From an uncultured Sutterella sp. (GTDB taxonomy: Bacteria > Pseudomonadota > Gammaproteobacteria > Burkholderiales > Burkholderiaceae_F): 6,377 nt of DNA. The translations under genes and the position numbers were made by a program. Where the stretch lies: assembly GCA_905192805.1 (NCBI GenBank), contig CAJJMF010000149.1, positions 1 through 6,377 of the forward strand, in the 5' to 3' direction. The notes under the pieces were generated by a model, which had not been told where the DNA came from, did not search any database, and saw only the letters and a list, made by a program, of their open reading frames with translations. Of this stretch, positions 6,220 to 6,377 are shown one piece after another (within the stretch, counting starts at the first letter, position 1; each line of letters opens with the position of its first letter).

Positions 6220-6377
6220 TGTGGAAAATTACACCCTTACTATGGGCAATGAGTCTGGCCTTGAGTGGCCTGAGTGTGTCAGCAGCAGAACCGGACAGTG
6301 CCAATCGTTCCGTGCCCAGCCCATCGACTCCCACCGCGGCTTCGGTCACGAACGAGGTGATTCCTGCGCATCAGCCA
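6216..6377 (+). CDS. Exported protein, N-terminal fragment cut by window edge
   Basis: The frame is open for 54 codons to the right edge. It begins with a clear Sec signal peptide: n-region MMWK, hydrophobic core ITPLLWAMSLALSGLSV, and a c-region ending SAA before EPD, so signal peptidase I could cut after residue 24 (or 23). There is no lipobox Cys. The mature start is rich in Pro, Ser, Thr and Ala, like a flexible linker, so the folded domain lies beyond the window and the function cannot be told. GGGAG (6206-6210) serves either ATG 6216 (5-base spacer) or ATG 6219 (8-base spacer); the second has the better spacing. Confidence 0.75.
   Translation, partial: MMWKITPLLWAMSLALSGLSVSAAEPDSANRSVPSPSTPTAASVTNEVIPAHQP

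Noticed and set aside
1..6377. CRISPR array, insertion sequence, phage, defence or toxin-antitoxin genes
   Set aside because: I found no spaced repeats, transposase or integrase motifs, terminal inverted repeats or short paired genes of those types.

Overview
The window looks like a chromosomal segment of a Gram-negative proteobacterium, most likely a betaproteobacterium near the Sutterella/Parasutterella group. That placement is an inference from three things: a type V autotransporter with a C-terminal Phe, a fused Nnr repair enzyme with a DadA-like flavoprotein, and a moderately GC-rich codon pattern that often uses TTA and CTC for Leu. It was not tested by any search.

Layout from left to right. 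(1) The 3' part of a large autotransporter gene (+ strand, cut by the left edge): end of the passenger, pertactin-like folding region, Pro/Thr-rich linker, outer-membrane beta-barrel. (2) About 240 bp of non-coding DNA with an inverted repeat just after the autotransporter stop and a long purine-rich tract. (3) tRNA-Gly(TCC) on the - strand with encoded CCA and its own promoter. (4) A Nudix hydrolase of the ADP-ribose pyrophosphatase type on the - strand. (5) A divergent promoter region of about 150 bp. (6) A DadA-like FAD-dependent amine/amino-acid oxidoreductase on the + strand. (7) A 102-bp gap with interleaved inverted repeats. (8) nnr, the bifunctional NAD(P)HX epimerase/dehydratase, ended by a strong hairpin. 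(9) A pyrimidine-rich spacer, a possible promoter and a potentially structured leader holding an 11-codon reading frame. (10) The first 54 codons of an exported protein, cut by the right edge.

The central genes share a loose theme of nucleotide and redox-cofactor upkeep: ADP-ribose hydrolysis, repair of hydrated NAD(P)H and an FAD dehydrogenase. The DadA-like gene and nnr could be read as one unit. The autotransporter and the right-hand secreted protein are unrelated surface or envelope genes on either side. I see no CRISPR array, transposase, phage gene, toxin-antitoxin pair or defence locus. The genes belong to known families. The least explained parts are the leader before the last gene, the gap before nnr, and the altered C-terminal motifs of the DadA-like protein.
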